A stretch of 32,293 nt of DNA, from positions 1-32,293 of the IMG/VR virus record IMGVR_UViG_3300011416_000027. One strand, 5' to 3'. Below the pieces are notes generated by a model. The model was not told the origin of the DNA. It was given only the letters and a program-made list of their open reading frames with translations, and made no database searches. The DNA comes from a virus. This document shows, in pieces, positions 29,940 through 32,293 of the stretch. A program made the translations under genes and the position numbers. Each line of letters opens with the position of its first letter. Position 1 is the stretch's first letter.

Positions 29940-29957
29940 TTACATTTACAAATGTAA
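29940..29957. promoter_or_regulatory. Operator palindrome between cro-like and cI-like genes
   Basis: TTACATTT-AC-AAATGTAA has perfect 8-bp arms. It contains the minus-strand -7 box TACATTTG (29956-29949) of the early operon, so a repressor bound here would block it. Confidence 0.65.
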
Positions 29958-30038
29958 GTCTATTTAATTCTAATAAGAACAATTTAGAACTAAAAAGTAT
30001 AAATTTAGAAAACCTCTAATAAAACCCCTTTTTATTGA

Positions 30039-30434
30039 ATGAAGGCACATGAAAGGCTAAAAACAGCCATAGATTTTTTACAGAAAGCTGATCCAAACCT
30101 GCGCCACCGCCATATAATGCAGCGGGTTCACTATGCCAGCCCGCAATATTTAAGCGATATGTTACGGGGAGAAAAGAATCTTTCCGAAAGATTTTTAGAT
30201 CGCCTGGAAAGCGAATTCTTTGTAAGTAAGCAGTGGATAAAAACAGGCAAGGGGGTAATGATGAAGCATACCAATGTAGTAAGCGGCATCATTTCAAATA
30301 ATACGCTGCCTGTAAAGGATAGGGATAAGGCAATTAAAGTACTGGTACAAATAATAGCCCGGCATGAAGCAAAATTGACAGAACGCCCTTTTGACGATTG
30401 CCTGGCGGAAATTTTAAAGCAAATAGAATTCTAA
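30039..30434 (+). CDS. CI-like repressor, HTH protein (131 aa)
   Basis: The N-terminal 75 residues form an HTH of the phage repressor type: IMQRVHYASPQYLSDMLRGE and ERFLDRLESEFFVSKQWIKT, followed by GKGVMMK. The gene is divergent from the cro-like gene and has an operator between them. It is short and lacks the LexA-type peptidase domain of CI proteins, so induction cannot use self-cleavage of that kind. The C-terminal part may serve in oligomer formation. Confidence 0.78.
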   Translation: MKAHERLKTAIDFLQKADPNLRHRHIMQRVHYASPQYLSDMLRGEKNLSERFLDRLESEFFVSKQWIKTGKGVMMKHTNVVSGIISNNTLPVKDRDKAIKVLVQIIARHEAKLTERPFDDCLAEILKQIEF

Positions 30435-30900
30435 TGTTTGTTAGCTGTTGCTTTTCCGCCTCTTTTTTCAGGTGTTTTCTTTTGCGGTTGTTCTTTGGTT
30501 TGGTCGGTGCTTTATTCAGTTTCATAACAATCGCGGCGGCCCTTAAACCGGAGCTTTTCCATGTTAAATAATAACGAGGATACGGATAAAAAACGGAGCA
30601 GGGACGCAATGTAAAGCTGATACCATTCGACCGGTAGTTCATTACAAAGCTAATCCCTGCTTTATCAACAAATCGCATGAACTTAAAGTGTCGAATTTCT
30701 CAGCTTACGATCTATATGTCTTTTTGTTTTCAACTAACGGATAACCGGCGGCTTTTCAATGAGTGGATTTATGTATCAAAAAATAAAACAAGGCGATAAA
30801 ATTATAACAATGATTTCTAACATAACAAAATATTTAAGCATTTATTTTTTCACATTTCCGGCGGGTATTAAAGCCGGCTTAAAATCCGGTGGCCGGGACG
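30435..30900. other. Non-coding stretch between repressor and att
   Basis: No convincing gene is seen. A minus-strand open frame (30334-30678) exists but overlaps the end of the repressor gene antisense by 100 bases and has no recognised domain. The stretch is AT-rich toward 30840. It probably holds the left part of attP with accessory-protein sites. Confidence 0.4.
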
Positions 30901-30933
30901 GTGTCCGAAATAGTGCCCAAAGTGTCCAAAATA
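30901..30933 (+). repeat. Putative integrase arm sites, left arm
   Basis: GTGTCCGAAATA (30901-30912) and GTGTCCAAAATA (30922-30933) flank a degenerate GTGCCCAAA (30913-30921). A further inverted copy, GTGTCCG on the minus strand, lies at 30945-30951. Similar direct repeats lie on the other side of the core. Confidence 0.7.
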
Positions 30934-31002
30934 ACGGCCCAAAACGGACACTTTTCAATATATCACTGCTTACACATGGCCAGCTAAAGCCGCTGCCAGT
31001 AA

Positions 31003-31104
31003 GGCTTTCAGCGGTATTGCAACAACGTTATAAAAGTGAAGGGTATTCATTCGTAACGAAAAGGCCGCGGGTTCAAATCCCGCAGTTGGCTCCCCCTGAA
31101 AGCC
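31003..31104. repeat. 9-bp inverted repeat flanking the core
   Basis: GGCTTTCAG (31003-31011) and CTGAAAGCC (31096-31104) are perfect reverse complements placed on each side of the tRNA-derived core. Confidence 0.6.
31050..31093 (+). other. attP core: 3' half of tRNA-Thr(CGT)
   Basis: The piece starts with an anticodon loop TTCGTAA (31050-31056, anticodon CGT), then stem half CGAAA and a 5-nt variable loop. The T-stem/loop is GCGGG-TTCAAAT-CCCGC (31067-31083), followed by acceptor half AGTTGGC and discriminator T (31091). No D-arm and no acceptor 5' half are present, so it is not a working tRNA. Identity to a tRNA fades just upstream of the loop, as expected where a tyrosine integrase crosses over. 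Confidence 0.85.
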
Positions 31105-31163
31105 GCCACCACAAAGGGTTTCAGTAAAAAGGCAAAAAGCGCAAAAAGTAGAAAAACCGGAAA

Positions 31164-31187
31164 GTGTCCGAAATAGTGTCCGAAATA
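31164..31187 (+). repeat. Putative integrase arm sites, right arm (tandem)
   Basis: GTGTCCGAAATA is present twice back to back (31164-31175, 31176-31187), identical to the site at 30901. Placement on both sides of the core fits the P and P' arms of lambda-like attP. Confidence 0.72.
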
Positions 31188-31232
31188 GCAACTGATTATC
31201 AACTATATACAACTTAAAAACAGCTTAAAAAC

Positions 31233-32293
31233 ATGGCAGAAATCACACAATTGCCCGGCAATTGCCGGTACGGAAAGATCACCGTTACCCCTGCAAATTG
31301 GGACACCAAAGCCGCCGATCCAGCCGGGACCTGGCTTATCCAATACCGCTTTTACGACGATAATACGGGAAAGGAAAAACGCGAGCGTTTAAAGGAAAGC
31401 AAGATCAAAAACTTAACAGAAAAACAGGCCCATATAAGAAAGACAATTGAGGGCATAATAGAGGACCTAAAGGCCGGGTTTAACCCGATCACCGGCAGCA
31501 CAGCCACTGCTGCACCGTTGGATTTTATCGCCGCCGCTAAACAGGAACGGAAAAACATTACCATAAGCGCGGCCCTGCAATATGCCTACACCAAATTAAA
31601 CGCCACCGATAGTTATAAAAGCGTTACCCGTTCCATGCTCCGCGACGTAACCGCAACAATAAAGAAACACAATTTGCAGGCTACGCCTGCCGCCGAATTC
31701 GACGAGCTATATATAAAAAACGTATTGGAGCTTACCGGAAAGGAAAAGATAAAGGCCCGTGCAGCCATGCCGCCGGATGAAAGGAAAAAGGCAAAGGGCG
31801 AAGCCTGGAACAATAACCGTTACAATCATTACCGGGCTCTGCTTAATTCGCTTTACTTAATACTCGAAGAAGAAAAGATTGTGCCGCGCGTCTTTACCCG
31901 CGGCGTAAAAATGCTAAAGGTAACAAAGCCGAAGCGGACCGTTATGACGCAAACCGAGCGCGAAACCTTAAACAATAAGGCCAATAAAATACCTGCGGAA
32001 TTCTGGGCCTTTATTCAAATATTTTACCACAGCGGCCGCCGCACCACCGAACTTATGGCAATGAAAAAAGAAGATCTTAATTTAGCCGCCAGCACCGGGA
32101 CGGTCTTAATGAAAAAGGGCCGAAGCAATAAGTATGTGGATTTCACCATTAAGGATATTGTGGCGCCGTTATGGGCCGCAATAAACGACGCGGCCGCACC
32201 GGGGCAATACTTATTCAGTAAGAATTTGCAACCCGGCGCGCAAGCTATAAACCCCCGGCAGATTACCCGGCGCTTTAACCGCTGGTTTAAACA
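31233..32293 (+). CDS. int: Tyrosine integrase, cut by window end
   Basis: The frame is open from ATG 31233 to the right edge, 353 residues so far. The N-terminal region (MAEITQLPGNCRYGKITVTP) is followed by a SAM-like core-binding domain (residues about 110-230) with ISAALQYAYTKLNATDSYKS. The catalytic domain starts with FWAFIQIFYHSGRRTTELMA, where Arg270 is the first catalytic residue (GxRxxE). The beta-hairpin Lys is in LMKKGRSNKYV (Lys294/295). The His-x-x-Arg and Tyr lie beyond the window. It is adjacent to attP and codes away from it. Confidence 0.95.
   Translation, partial: MAEITQLPGNCRYGKITVTPANWDTKAADPAGTWLIQYRFYDDNTGKEKRERLKESKIKNLTEKQAHIRKTIEGIIEDLKAGFNPITGSTATAAPLDFIAAAKQERKNITISAALQYAYTKLNATDSYKSVTRSMLRDVTATIKKHNLQATPAAEFDELYIKNVLELTGKEKIKARAAMPPDERKKAKGEAWNNNRYNHYRALLNSLYLILEEEKIVPRVFTRGVKMLKVTKPKRTVMTQTERETLNNKANKIPAEFWAFIQIFYHSGRRTTELMAMKKEDLNLAASTGTVLMKKGRSNKYVDFTIKDIVAPLWAAINDAAAPGQYLFSKNLQPGAQAINPRQITRRFNRWFK

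Noticed and set aside
30334-30678. Minus-strand frame of 114 aa beside the repressor
   Set aside because: It overlaps the end of the repressor gene by 100 bases antisense, has an odd composition and no domain. A shorter gene starting at an inner ATG cannot be fully excluded.
31050-31093. Functional tRNA gene
   Set aside because: Only the anticodon loop onward is present. The D-arm and the 5' acceptor strand are missing, so it is an att core.
30759-31127. Plus-strand open frame of 122 aa over the att region
   Set aside because: It runs through the arm repeats and the tRNA-derived core, and its C-terminal part is just the translated tRNA piece.
30970-31212. Minus-strand frame with 'AGFEPAAFSL' segment
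   Set aside because: This is the well-known false protein made by reading antisense across a tRNA gene and its surroundings.

Overview
This window is most of the genome of a temperate, siphovirus-type tailed phage of a Bacteroidetes host, probably in or near the Sphingobacteriaceae (for example Pedobacter or Mucilaginibacter). The host assignment is an inference. It rests on Bacteroidetes-style promoter boxes (TAnnTTTG) at the operon starts, A-rich leaders in place of strong Shine-Dalgarno sites, and protein families typical of Bacteroidetes phages. About 52 genes can be supported, nearly all on the minus strand and tightly packed with ATGA-type overlaps. Transcription of that block therefore runs right to left.

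Layout from right to left. The right edge (30.9-32.3 kb) holds a tyrosine integrase cut by the window end. Beside it is an attachment site made of the 3' half of a tRNA-Thr(CGT) gene, flanked on both sides by repeated 12-bp putative arm sites. Next comes a CI-like repressor (+) divergent from a Cro-like HTH gene (-), with an operator palindrome between them. The early operon (29.9-23.3 kb) carries a Rad52/Sak-like annealing protein, a YqaJ/lambda-type exonuclease, an MT-A70 DNA methyltransferase coupled to a PD-(D/E)XK nuclease, a DUF4373-type replication protein and small unknowns. The packaging and head region (22.8-11.6 kb) has small and large terminase, an HNH homing endonuclease, a holin-like membrane protein, a glycosidase-like protein, portal, MuF-like minor head protein, HK97-type prohead protease and major capsid. 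A four-gene cassette of opposite orientation (13.7-14.9 kb) interrupts it. A terminator follows the capsid gene. After it come a SAM methyltransferase, a DUF3820 protein, a u-spanin candidate and a GT4 glycosyltransferase. The connector and tail genes then run to the left edge: four connector/completion proteins, major tail protein, the G/GT tail chaperones joined by a -1 frameshift, tape measure, a large tail-tip protein and fibre-like proteins.

The most unusual feature is a family of six 20-bp palindromes, all inside or at the start of minus-strand genes and all read in the same phase. Each adds a version of the peptide V-Q-T-x-H-A-L-S-L to unrelated proteins (glycosyltransferase twice, MuF, exonuclease, annealing protein, a 90-aa unknown). 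This resembles the protein-coding palindromic elements known from Rickettsia. A second, AT-rich repeat family (GATATT units) lies 1-5 nt upstream of the start codons of three tail/connector genes. The att region has phage-type arm repeats on both sides of the core, so the sequence looks like attP, that is, a circular or virion form rather than a simple prophage end.
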